From Ottowia massiliensis (lineage in GTDB: Bacteria; Pseudomonadota; Gammaproteobacteria; Burkholderiales; Burkholderiaceae_C), in the NCBI RefSeq assembly GCF_900240305.1, contig NZ_LT964854.1, positions 2,294,001-2,358,000 on the forward strand: a DNA stretch of 64,000 bases, read 5' to 3'. The position numbers and the translations under genes were made by a program. Numbering within the stretch: position 1 is the stretch's first letter; each line of letters starts with the position of its first letter. Positions 16,145 through 26,700 of the stretch are shown here, piece after piece. The notes under the pieces are model-generated. The model had not been told where the DNA came from. It made no database searches and saw only the letters and a program-made list of their open reading frames with translations.

Positions 16145-17575
16145 TCATTTCCATGAATCAAACAGCATCAGCGCATTGAATGTGGATGCCTGTATGGGCA
16201 GGCCATATACCACGGGCGCAAGCCACAAAAAGCCCAGCAGGCCCGCTGCTGCAAAAAACCATGCCCAGCGCCGCGAAAGGCCCGCGCAGGTGGCCAGCCG
16301 GGCGCTCATGACATAACTGACGGCCAGCGCCGGAAAATAGTGGTAAATGAACATGGGCCGGTGAATGAAGAAAAAAGGCGCGAAATTCACCAGATACGCC
16401 AGCGCCAGCAAATAATCGCTTTGCGCGGGCGGGGCTGCCGGTTTGCCCATATTCGCGCCGCGCCAGGGCGAGGGCAGCAGGGCGGCCAGAAAATACAGCG
16501 CTCCCAAAGCCAGCGGCCACCAAATGGCGATATTGGCCGCCATGTAAATGCGCTCCGGCGGCTGGTTCTGGCTGCTCCACACGAAAATGCCGCGCCAGCC
16601 CCACGGCCAGGTGTACCAGGGGCTGGCATAGGGGTGCCCTGAAACCTGGCTGGAATACGAAGCCATGGCGCGGTGCAGCTCCAGCGTGGCATAAGGGGTG
16701 AAAAGCCAGTCGCTGCCTGCCGGGTTTTCACGCCGCTCTTTCAGCCGCTGCTGCATGGGAGCAGACATATACGCATCGCCCGGCCCCGCCTTGGGCAGCA
16801 GCGCAAAATGCAACGCATATCCGACGCCTTGCACCAGCAATATCACGGCCACAATTGCCAAAAATGCGCCTGTTTTTGCGCGCCATTGCCGCCGTATGTT
16901 TTGCCAGATTGGCCCAATGGCCGGAAAACCTTCCAGCGCCAGCGCAGCGAGAACCGGCGCGACAAAGCCCAGCCCCGTCCACTTCACGCCGCAGGCCAGC
17001 CCCAGCGCCAGCGCGCCCAGCAGCAAATGGCGCTTTTTGCCCTGCCGCCGCCAGGCCGCCATGCCGCACCAGCCCGCCAGGCCGAAAGTCAATAGCGGAA
17101 TATCGTTGAGGATGAAGCGCGATTCCACCATCAGCACGGTGTCAAACGCCGCCAGCCAGCCCGCGCACAAGGCCCAGCGCCGCGCCGCGCCAAAATCCAG
17201 CGCCAGCCGCGCCACCAGAAGCGGCAATACCGTGCCGCACAGCGCCGGAAACAGGCGCATCCATAAATAAAAACCGCCCGGATAATGCAGGCCGTGCGGA
17301 TGAAACGAAAACCCTTGCGACACGCCCGCCAGCGCGCCCAGCGCCGCGTAAATGAGCTTCATGTGCGGCGGATGAATATCAAAATAATATTCCCCGCTGA
17401 AATAATACGAAGCAAACCGCCCCACCAGGCTTTCGTCAAAAGCCACTTCGGCAGGCTCGGCCAGCCGCCATAAATGCAGCAGGGCGGAAACGGCCAGCAA
17501 AAGCAGCCAGGGCCAGCCTTGCCGCCAATGCTGGCGGATGGGCTGCCCTATTTCTGTTTTCAGACTGAATGGCAT
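16145..17575 (-). CDS. Dolichyl-phosphate-mannose-protein mannosyltransferase-like membrane glycosyltransferase (GT39/PMT)
   Basis: A 476-residue polytopic membrane protein. The PMT first-loop motif is plain: AFDESLVGRFASYYFSGEYY then FDIHPPHMKL (residues about 43-72), with the catalytic DE pair and the HPP. The second DE-like loop LMVESRFILNDIPLL and about nine to eleven further helices follow. The family transfers a sugar from a lipid carrier to proteins on the periplasmic side of the membrane. It is co-directional with, and 57 nt downstream of, fruB, so it may be transcribed with the fru genes; the link is unexplained. Confidence 0.85.
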   Translation of the reverse strand: MPFSLKTEIGQPIRQHWRQGWPWLLLLAVSALLHLWRLAEPAEVAFDESLVGRFASYYFSGEYYFDIHPPHMKLIYAALGALAGVSQGFSFHPHGLHYPGGFYLWMRLFPALCGTVLPLLVARLALDFGAARRWALCAGWLAAFDTVLMVESRFILNDIPLLTFGLAGWCGMAAWRRQGKKRHLLLGALALGLACGVKWTGLGFVAPVLAALALEGFPAIGPIWQNIRRQWRAKTGAFLAIVAVILLVQGVGYALHFALLPKAGPGDAYMSAPMQQRLKERRENPAGSDWLFTPYATLELHRAMASYSSQVSGHPYASPWYTWPWGWRGIFVWSSQNQPPERIYMAANIAIWWPLALGALYFLAALLPSPWRGANMGKPAAPPAQSDYLLALAYLVNFAPFFFIHRPMFIYHYFPALAVSYVMSARLATCAGLSRRWAWFFAAAGLLGFLWLAPVVYGLPIQASTFNALMLFDSWK

Positions 17576-17632
17576 TTTTAAAATCTGGCGCGGCCGCTGG
17601 GCGAATATGAAACGTGTGTTTTTTTGCGTGCC

Positions 17633-20185
17633 TTAGCGCTTGACCTGCCTGGGCGCTTGCAGCCTGGCGGCCAGGGCGCGGACGCTGTCGGCGTCGGCGC
17701 TGTCAAGGGCCAGCTGGGCCAGCTCGGCCAGCAGGGCGCTGTCGCAGGCGCGCAAGGCGGCCTTGACGGGGGCAATGTCGCGCTGGCTCATGGAGAGTTC
17801 GCGCACGCCCAGGCCCGTGAGGATGGCCGCGCCGAGCGGGTCGCCCGCCAGGCCGCCGCACACGCCCACCCAGCAGGGGCGCCCGGCTTGCGTGGCGGCT
17901 TGTGCGCCTTGCACGGTGTGCTGAATCATGCGCAGCACGGCGGGGTGCAGGGTGTCGGCTTCGCGGGCCAGCTCGGGGTGCTGGCGGTCGATGGCGAGCA
18001 CGTATTGCGTGAGGTCGTTGGTGCCGATGGAAAAGAAGTCGGCATACAGCGCCAGTTGCCCGGCCATGACGGCCGCTGCGGGCACTTCCACCATGATGCC
18101 GATGGGCACGGCGGGCGCGTTCAGCTGCTGGCGGATGCGTTCGCATTCGGCGCGCAGCGCGCGCAGCTCGGCCAGGCTGGTGATCATGGGAAACATGATG
18201 GAAAGCGGCCCGGTTTTGGCGGCGCGGTAGATGGCACGCAGCTGCGGCTCCAGCAAATCCGGGCGGCGCAGCATGAGGCGGCTGCCGCGTATGCCCAGGA
18301 AGGGGTTTTCTTCGTGCGGCAGGTTGAGGTAGGGCACTTGCTTGTCGCCGCCGATATCGAGCGTGCGGATGATGAGGGGGCGGCCCGCCAGCTCGCGCAC
18401 CATGCCGCAGTAGGTTTCGCACTGCTCGTCTTCGCCGGGGGCGCTGTCGCGCTCCAGATAGAGAAATTCGGTGCGCATCAGGCCCACGCCTTCGGCGCCG
18501 GCGGCCAGCGCGGCGGGCACTTGTTCGGGGCGATTGACGTTGGCGGCCACTTCCACGCGCACGCCGTCTTGCGTGGCGGCCGGTTGCAGGGCCAGCCGGG
18601 CGATTTCGCGGGCGCGCGCCTGCTGCGCGTCGCGCCACTGGCGGGCGCTTTGCAAATCGGCCTCATCCAGCCCCCAATACAGGCGCGCGCCGTCGCCGTC
18701 CAGCACCACGGTTTGGCCGTCGGGCACATCGAGCAGGGCGCCGCCTGCGGCCACCACGGCGGGCAGGCCCAGCGTGCGGGCGATGATGGCGGTGTGCGAG
18801 GAAGGGCCGCCCTGCGCGGTGCACAGGCCCGCCACCTGGCGCAAATCGAGCGCGGCGGTGTCTGACGGGGTGAGGTCGGCAGCGGCGATGACGAGGTTTT
18901 CGCCGCCCTGCTCCTGCCCGCCGGGCACATCCAGCTCTGGCGCGAGCTTGCGCAGCACGCGCAGGCCCGCATCGCGCAAATCGGCTGCACGCGCGGCCAG
19001 CAGCGGGCTGCCCACGCTGGCCAGCTGGCCAGCGGCGGCTTGCACGGCTTCGTGCCAGCTCCAGGCCGCGCCGTGGCCTTGCGCCATGCGCTGGCAGGCC
19101 TGGGCGATCAGGCCGGTGTCGCCCAGCAGCTCGGCTTGCGCGCGGAAGATGCCGCCTTCGGCCTTGCCAATGCGCGCGGCGGTGTCTTGCGCCAGTTGCA
19201 GCAGCTCGGCGCGGGTGGCGGCCAGGGCTTCGTCCAGCGCGTCAGCGCCTTCGGCCAGCGGGGCCGGGCGGTCGGGCACGGCGATGTCGGCGGCGCGGCG
19301 CACGCGCAGCGTGCCAATGGCCAGGCCCGGGCTGGCGCTGATGCCTTGCAGCGACGGCGGCTGGCCCGCAGGCTGCCAGGCGCTGCGGCTGGCCGCTTGC
19401 GCCTTGGCCTGGCGGGCTTTTTCGGCCTCGGCCTCTTCGGCGGCGGTCAGCCGGTTCATCACGCCTTGCAGCGCTGCCAGGGCGGCGGCGGCATCGTCGC
19501 CTTGCGCGGAAACGTGAAGGGTCTGCCCGTGGGCGATGCCCAGTTGCAGCAGGGCCATGAGGTTTTTGGCGTCGCCCGCCTCCTGCCCGTTTCGCACGCG
19601 CACGCTGGCGGCAAAGCGCCGGGCCGTTTCCACCCACTGCTGGGCGGGGCGCGCGTGCAGGCCGTTGGGATAGGGCATGCGCCAGTCAAAGCCTTGCGCG
19701 TAGTCGCCGGCCGGGGCTTGGGCAGCGGCGTCAGCGGCGGCGGCAGGTGCAGCAGGCAGCTCCAGCGCGCGCAGGATGTCGCCCGCATCTGCCGTGCAGG
19801 CCAGCTTTTGCAGCGTGGCCTCGTCTTGCAGCAGGCGCGTCAGGCGCCGCAGCAGCGCCAGGTGCTCGTCAGACTGCGCGGCAATGGCGAAGATGAGCGT
19901 GGCGCGCTGCCCCGCGTTCCACTCCACGCCGCCGGGCACTTGCAGCACGGCGATGCCGGTGCGCTCGATCAGGTGCCGGTCGGCAATCTGCCCGTGCGGA
20001 ATGGCCACGCCGCTGCCCAGATAGGTGTTGGCCGTCTGCTCGCGCGCCAGCAGGCTTTGCACATAGGCCGGGGCGATGCAGCCGGCGGCCACCAGCAACT
20101 GCCCCGCCTGCCGGATGGCGGCGGTCTTGTCGGCGGGCGCGGCGCCCAGTTGAACCAGTTCGGGGCGGATGAGGGCTTCGGGCAT
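17633..20185 (-). CDS. fruB: Fructose PTS multiphosphoryl transfer protein (EIIA-HPr-EI)
   Basis: An 850-residue three-domain fusion: EIIA-Fru (1-145) with active His64 in GVAIPHGQ; HPr (about 170-265) with NGLHARPAQQWVE; and Enzyme I (about 285-850) with GGPSSHTAIIARTLGLPAV carrying the phospho-His, PEP-site RTEFLYLERD and GTNDLTQYVLAIDRQHPELA, and active-site Cys in VCGGLAGDP. It takes phosphate from PEP and passes it through HPr and EIIA to FruA. The ATG is preceded by AGGA at good spacing. It is the first gene of the fru cluster. No Cra/FruR gene is next to it. Confidence 0.96.
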   Translation of the reverse strand: MPEALIRPELVQLGAAPADKTAAIRQAGQLLVAAGCIAPAYVQSLLAREQTANTYLGSGVAIPHGQIADRHLIERTGIAVLQVPGGVEWNAGQRATLIFAIAAQSDEHLALLRRLTRLLQDEATLQKLACTADAGDILRALELPAAPAAAADAAAQAPAGDYAQGFDWRMPYPNGLHARPAQQWVETARRFAASVRVRNGQEAGDAKNLMALLQLGIAHGQTLHVSAQGDDAAAALAALQGVMNRLTAAEEAEAEKARQAKAQAASRSAWQPAGQPPSLQGISASPGLAIGTLRVRRAADIAVPDRPAPLAEGADALDEALAATRAELLQLAQDTAARIGKAEGGIFRAQAELLGDTGLIAQACQRMAQGHGAAWSWHEAVQAAAGQLASVGSPLLAARAADLRDAGLRVLRKLAPELDVPGGQEQGGENLVIAAADLTPSDTAALDLRQVAGLCTAQGGPSSHTAIIARTLGLPAVVAAGGALLDVPDGQTVVLDGDGARLYWGLDEADLQSARQWRDAQQARAREIARLALQPAATQDGVRVEVAANVNRPEQVPAALAAGAEGVGLMRTEFLYLERDSAPGEDEQCETYCGMVRELAGRPLIIRTLDIGGDKQVPYLNLPHEENPFLGIRGSRLMLRRPDLLEPQLRAIYRAAKTGPLSIMFPMITSLAELRALRAECERIRQQLNAPAVPIGIMVEVPAAAVMAGQLALYADFFSIGTNDLTQYVLAIDRQHPELAREADTLHPAVLRMIQHTVQGAQAATQAGRPCWVGVCGGLAGDPLGAAILTGLGVRELSMSQRDIAPVKAALRACDSALLAELAQLALDSADADSVRALAARLQAPRQVKR

Positions 20186-20281
20186 GGCGTTTTTCCTGAA
20201 TGTGCTTCTGAATCTGAAGTTCTTCTGAGCGGCGCGTGTGATGGCCGCGCAGTCTAGCCGCAGGGCAGGGCGCCGGAGACA

Positions 20282-20368
20282 TCAAAAAAAGGAGCGAATT
20301 CAGGTATATCTAAATGCCTTCCTGCGCAGTTTCCACTAGGACGTCATGCTATGGATAGAGGAGCGAAA
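20282..20368 (-). repeat. 85-bp dispersed repeat, copy 6
   Basis: Full copy, reverse orientation (AAAAAAAGGAGCGAATTCAG, then CACTAGGACGTCATGCTAT, then GAGGAGCGAAA). It lies in the divergent space between fruB and the macroglobulin gene. Confidence 0.85.
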
Positions 20369-20486
20369 CAGAGGGCGGAATGGTGCGCTCCGCTTTTTGC
20401 CCTCGCACATGCCTGGCCCCGCTTTTTCCGCCTGTGCGGCCAGCGCTGGCAGCGGGCGCTGAAGGCGGATGAGCCTCGCCGGAAAA

Positions 20487-20672
20487 GCCTGAGAGCCTGT
20501 TCACAATCTCTGCCGTGGGTGCGAAAAGCACGGCCTCAAGGCGCTCTGCGACCTTGCAAATCTTCGCTGGGCTGCAATGGGGCTGCAAGGCCCGCCTGCG
20601 GTTTGCACCTTGCAGCCCATCCTGATTTCCGGGGTGTCGCCCCTCACGGCCAGACTCCGAACAGATTCTGAA
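20487..20672. repeat. Second repeat family (GAGCCTGTTCACAATCT type), possible IS end or remnant
   Basis: Begins GAGAGCCTGTTCACAATCTC, contains CCTTGCAAATCTTCGCTGGG, TTGCAGCCCATCCTGATTTC and CGCCCCTCACGGCCAGACTC, and ends GAACAGATTCTGAAAAC. The two outer GTTC/GAAC words are inverted. Related pieces occur at 33866-33985 and 59120-59330 and, shorter, near 31302. No protein is recognisable. Confidence 0.45.
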
Positions 20673-20762
20673 AACATGAGGCAAAGCAAAGTGGGCGCGA
20701 GGGTATTGGGCACAATGCGGATTTGTCGCTTCCAGGGGTCTTTTTTCACACTTTTCGCCGCC

Positions 20763-23700
20763 ATGAAACGTTCTGTCTGGTTCCGTCTTTCCCTTCTTTG
20801 TTCTGCTCTGGCGCTGGCGGGGCAGGCCCATGCGCTGGCCGTGGCCAGCGTTTCGCCGCAGGGCGAGGTGTCGCGGGTGCGGCAGGTGGTGGTCAGGTTC
20901 AAGACGAATGCGGTGGCGTTTGGCGATGCCAAGCTGGCCGCGCCGTTCACGCTGGCCTGCAATGACGCCCAGGCGCAAAAGGGCGAAGGGCGCTGGACGG
21001 GCGCGCGCGAGTGGGTGTACGACTTTGAAGACGATCTGCCGCCGGGCACGCGCTGCACGCTCAAGGCGGCGGCGGGCTTCAAGGCAGCCGACGGCTCGGC
21101 GCTGGAGGGCAAGAGCAGCTACGCCTTTCACACGGGTGGCCCGATCGTTCGGGACGTGCTCCCCGGCACCTGGCGCAAGGTGGATGAAGACCAGCATTTC
21201 GTGCTGGCGCTCAACGGCGCGGCCACGCCGGAGAGCGTGCAGGCCCACGTGTGGTGCAGCGCTGAAGGCGTGGGCGAGCGCGTGCCGGTGAAGCTCATCA
21301 CGGGCGCGGACCGCGCGGCGCTGCTCAAGGAGCTGGACTGGAGCCAGCGTGATGAAAAGAAGCCGGGCACGGTTTTTGTGATGCAGTGCCAGCGGCGGCT
21401 CACGCCGGAAACGAAGGTGGAGCTGGTGTACGGCAAGGGCGTGGCCACGCCCAGCGGCATACCCAACACGGTGGAGCGCCGCTTTGAATACGAGGTGCGC
21501 CCGCTGTTTCAGGCCAGCATGAGCTGCGAGCGCGAGAACGCGCAGGCCGCGTGCATGCCCCTGCGGCCGGTGACGCTGGATTTTTCGGCCAGCGCGCCGC
21601 GCCGCCTGCTCCAGCAGGCGCGGCTGACTTCGGACAAAGGCGAAATCGCGCCCGAGTTCAACGAAAAAGGCGATCCGGATGATTTGCTGGACAGCCTGAA
21701 ATTTCCTGCCCCGCTGGCCGAAAGCGCCACCTACACGCTCACGCTGCCTGCCGATTTGAAAGACGACAGCGGCCGCCCGCTGGCCAACGCGGCGAGCTTT
21801 CCGCTGACGGTGCGCACTTCGCCCATGCCGCCGCTGGCCAAGTTCGCGGCGGGCACGTTCGGCATCGTCGAGCGATTTGCCGAAGGGCCGAACGGCACGC
21901 CCCTGCTGCCGGTGACGCTGCGGCGCGTGGAGCCGCAGCTGGGCGTGCAGTCCATGCAAATCAGCCGCGCGCGCTTTGAGAGCGACGCGGACATCATTGA
22001 ATGGATGCGCCGGGTAGAGGAGTTTGACGACGCCTCCATCGAGCGCAAAAAGGCCGCGCAAGTGGTGCGGGGCACGCTGCCGCCGCCGCTGAAGGATTCG
22101 CCGTATTCGGAGAACTATGTGGAAACGCGGGCCATCTCGCTGCTGGAAGGCCGCGCGGACGCGCAAACGCAGCCGCTGCCCGGCACGCAAGAGGGCGACA
22201 CGCGGCCCTTCGAGGTGGTGGGCATTCCGCTGACCCCCGGCTTTCACGTGCTGGAAATCGCCTCGCGCCAGCTGGGCCAGGCCCTGCTGGACGAAGGCTA
22301 CGGGCCGCAGCGCACCATGTATGTGCGCACCTCTGCGCTGGTGACCAACCTGGCCGTGCATTTCAAGTGGAGTCCGGAAGGCTCGCTGGCCTGGGTGACC
22401 ACGCTCGATCACGGCCAGCCCGTGGCGGGCGCGCAGGTGAACGTGTCGGACTGCTACGGCAAGCCCGTGGCGCGGGCCGTGACCGACGCGCAGGGCCTGG
22501 CGCGCCTGCCGGAAGTCACTCAATCCAGCCCCTGCGCGCATGAATGGCGCGTGCCCGAAAGCACGCGCGGCTACTTCATCAGCGCGCGCAGCGGCGAAGG
22601 CAGCGAGCAAGACATGGCTTTTGTCTGGAGCAACTGGAACCGGGGCATTGAACCCTGGCGCTTCAACGCGCCCACGGGCCGCGACGGCGGCGCGTCCGCC
22701 GAAGTGGCGCACACCGTGCTGGACCGCACGCTCGTGCGCGCGGGCGAAACGGTGTCGATGAAGCACTACCTGCGCCAGTCCGTCAGCCCCGAAAAAGGCA
22801 CGCTGGCGCTGCCGCCCGCCAACAGCATGCCGCGCACGCTGACCATCACCCACGTGGGCAGCGGGCAGGAATACACGCAGGAGCTGAACTGGCGCGACAC
22901 CCCCACGGGCGGCCGCAGCGCCGCCAGCCAGTTCGCCGTGCCCAAAAACGCCAAGCTGGGCGTGTACCGCATCACGCTTGGCGCAGGCGGCGGCGATGAT
23001 GACGACAGTGGCGGCCATTCCGCCGGCTCCTTCCGCGTGGAAGAGTTCCGCCTGCCCGTGTATCGCGGCAGCGTGGCCGTGGCCGACGAAAACGCCCTGA
23101 TCGCCACCGCAGACGTGCCCGTGCAGGTGCAAGTGAGCTACGTGGCTGGCGGCGCGGCGGCGCACCTGCCCGTGCAGGTGTCGGCGGCCGTCAAGGACAT
23201 TGCGCCGCACTTTGGCGACTACGACAGCTTCAGCTTCACCTCGCCCGACGGGCGCCGCAGCAGCGAAACCCGCGTGGACGATGACGGCGATGACAGCGAT
23301 GCGCCCAGCTCCGCCAGCCAGAAGCTCGTGGCCGACAAGCAGCCGCTCACGCTGGACGCGCAAGGCGCGGGGCGCCTGGTGCTCGCCAAGCTGCCCGCCT
23401 CCAGCCGCCCGCGCGAGCTGCTGCTGGAAGCCACCTACGCCGACCCCAATGGCGAAACCCAGACCCTGAGCCAGACGCAAACCTTGTGGCCCGCCGCCGT
23501 GGTGGCCGGCCTGCGCGCCGACAGCTGGGTTTCCGTGGACAAAAACCTGAAATTGCAGGCGCTGGCGCTCGATCTGCAAGGCAAGCCCAAGGCGGGCGCG
23601 GCCATGACCGTGCGCGCCGTGGCGCACACCACCACCACCACGCGCAAGCGGCTGGTAGGCGGCTTCTATGCCTACGACCACCACCACGAAACGCATGACC

Positions 23701-26700
23701 TGGGCGCGCTGTGCAGCGGCAAGACCGACGCGCGCGGCCTGCTGCACTGCGATGTGAAGCTGGCGCAGCCCGGCCGCATCGAACTGGTGGCCAGCGCGGC
23801 TGACGAAGCGGGCCGCAAGGCCGAGGCCGCGCAAAGCGTGTGGGTCACGCGCCAGGGCGAACTGTGGTTTGACGGCGAAAACAACGACCGCATGGACGTG
23901 CTGCCCGAGCAAAAACGCTACAACGCGGGCGACACCGCGCGCTTTCAGGTGCGCATGCCCTTCCGCAAGGCCACCGCGCTGGTGGCCGTGGAGCGCGAAG
24001 GCATCGTGCAGACGCAAGTGGTGCAGCTCAGCGGCGACGACCCCACCATCAGCCTGAAAGTGGGCGAAAACTGGGGGCCTAACGTCTACGTGAGCGTGCT
24101 GGCGCTGCGCGGGCGGCTGTATGAAGTGCCTTGGTACAGCTTTTTCACCTGGGGCTTCAAAAGCCCCATCCAGTGGTGGAGAGCCTTCCGCAACAAAGAC
24201 GGCGACTTCGCCCCGCCCACCGCGCTGGTGGACCTGAGCAAGCCCACCTACCGCTTCGGCATGGCCGAAATCCGCGTGGGCGAGCAAAACTACCGCATGC
24301 ACGTGGGCGTGGAAGCCGACAAGACGGTTTACGCCCCGCGCGGCACGGCCCGCGTGCGCGTTGAGGCCAAGCTGCCCGGCGGCCAGCCCGCTGCCCAGGC
24401 CCGGGTGGCCGTGGCCGCCGTGGACAAGGCGCTGCTTGAACTCATGCCCAACACCAGCTGGAACCTGCTGGAAGCCATGCTCCGGCGCCGCTCCTGGGAC
24501 GTGGAAACGGCCACCGCGCAAATGGAAATCGTGGGCCGCCGCCACTATGGCCGCAAGGCCGCGCCCCCCGGCGGCGACGGCGCGGGCGGCGCGCCCGTGC
24601 GCGAGCTGCTCGACACCCTGCTTTTGTGGAAGCCTGACGTGGAGCTGGACGCCAACGGCCAGGCCATCGTGGACGTGCCGCTCAATGACGCGCTCACCAC
24701 CTTCCAGATCGTGGCCGTGGCCGACAGCGGCGCCAACCGCTTTGGCACCGGCAAAACCAGCGTGCGCGTCACGCAAGATTTGCAAATCATCAGCGGCCTG
24801 CCGCCCCTGGTGCGCGGCGGCGATGCGTACGAAGCCGCCTTCACCCTGCGCAACACCACGGACAAGCCCATGAAAGTGCAGGTGCGGGCCGAAGCCGCCC
24901 CGCTGCAAACCGAAGCGCAAACGCTGGAAATACCCGCTGGCCAGGCGAGCGAAGCCCGCTGGCAAGTCACCGCCCCGCCGCACATGGGCGTGCCCGGCGC
25001 GCAGGAAATCACTTGGAAAATCAGCGCCAAGGATGAAAACGGCAGCGCCAGCGACGCCCTGAAAGTCAGCCAGCGCGTCGTGCCCGCCGTGCCCGTGACG
25101 GTGCAGCAGGCCACCCTCGTGCAGCTTGAAAAACCCTACACCCTGCCCGTGGCCCCGCCCGCCGACGCCCTGCCGGGCCGTGGCGGGCTGCGCCTGGCCC
25201 TGCAACCGAAGCTGGCCGATGGCCTGCCCGCCATCAACGACTGGTTTGCCGCCTACCCCTACTCCTGCCTGGAGCAGCAGACCAGCAAGGCCATTGGCAT
25301 GCGCGACGAAGTGCAGTGGCGCAGCGTGGCAGCGCAAATGCCCTCCTACATGGACGGCGACGGCCTGCTCTACTACTTCCCGCCGCGCAGCAGCCAGGAA
25401 GACAAAGGCAGCCCCATCCTCACCGCGTGGATGCTGGCCGCCACCCACGAAGCCAGCCGCATCGAGCCGCAATACGCCCTGCCTGAAGACGTGCGCCAGC
25501 CCATGCTGGACGGCCTGGCCGCCTTCGTCGAAGGCCGCATCACGCGCCGCTACTGGTCGCCCCGCAAAGACCTGGACGTGCTCAAGCTCGCCGCCATCGA
25601 AGCCCTCTCGCGCTACGGCGCCGCGCGCGCCGCCATGCTGGAGAGCATCACCATCGCCCCCAACCAGTGGCCCACCAGCGCCGTCATTGACTGGGTGAAC
25701 GTGCTGCGCCGCGTCAAGGGCATTCCGGCCCAGCCGCAAAAGCTGGAAGAAGCCATGCAAATCCTGCGCTCGCGCCTGTCATGGCAAGGCTCGCGCCTGA
25801 TCTTCAGCGCCGAAAAAGACGACGACTGGTGGTGGTTCATGGCCGGCGGCGACGTGAACACCGCCCGCCTGCTGCTCACCGTGCTGGACGACCCCGAATG
25901 GCATGACGACATGGGCCGTCTCATCAACGGCTTCATCCAGCGCCAGCAAAGCGGCGCCTGGCACACCACCACCGCCAACCTCTGGGGCAGCTTCGCCATC
26001 GAGCAATTCGCCCGCGCGCGCGAATCCGCCCCCGTCAGCGGCATCACCCGCGCCAGCCTTGGCGGCGAAAAAGCCCAGGTGGACTGGAACGAAGTGCGCC
26101 CTGCGCCCAAGGAAGAAGGCGTGGACCACGCCAACTCCCGCCTGAGCTACTCCGGCGCGCCCGCCAGCCCCGGCCTCTACGTGAACAACACCATGCAGCT
26201 GCCCTGGCCGCAAAAGACGGGTCAGCAGGCGGGCCAGCCAGCTGGCAAGAGCGAGCTGGCCGTCACCCACGAAGGCAGCGGCAGCCCCTGGCTCACCCTG
26301 CAATCGCTGGCCGCCGTGCCCCTGAAAGCCCCCTTCGCGGCGGGCTACCAGATCAAGCGCAGCGTCACCCCCCTTGAGCAGGCCGACAAGAGCCTGCCGG
26401 CGGGCCACTACTCGCGCGGCGACATCCTGCGCGTCACGCTGGAAGTCAATGCCAGCGCCGACATGACCTGGGTCGCCATCACCGACCCCGTGCCCGGCGG
26501 CGCCACCATCCTCGGCAGCGGCCTGGGGCGCGACTCGGCCATTGCCTCCAGCGGCGAAAAATCCGAAGGCTGGGGCTGGCTCGCCTACGAAGAGCGCAGC
26601 TTCGAGGCCTTCCGCGCCTACTACGAATACCTGCCCAAAGGCAAACTGAAGATGGAATACACCGTGCGCCTGAACAACCCCGGCGTCTTCAACCTGCCCC

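Noticed and set aside
20349..25760. 1803-residue minus-strand open frame opposite the macroglobulin gene
   Set aside because: It is a His/Arg/Gly-rich shadow of a GC-rich gene, with no recognisable domains; the plus-strand gene has a signal peptide, a thioester and a terminator.
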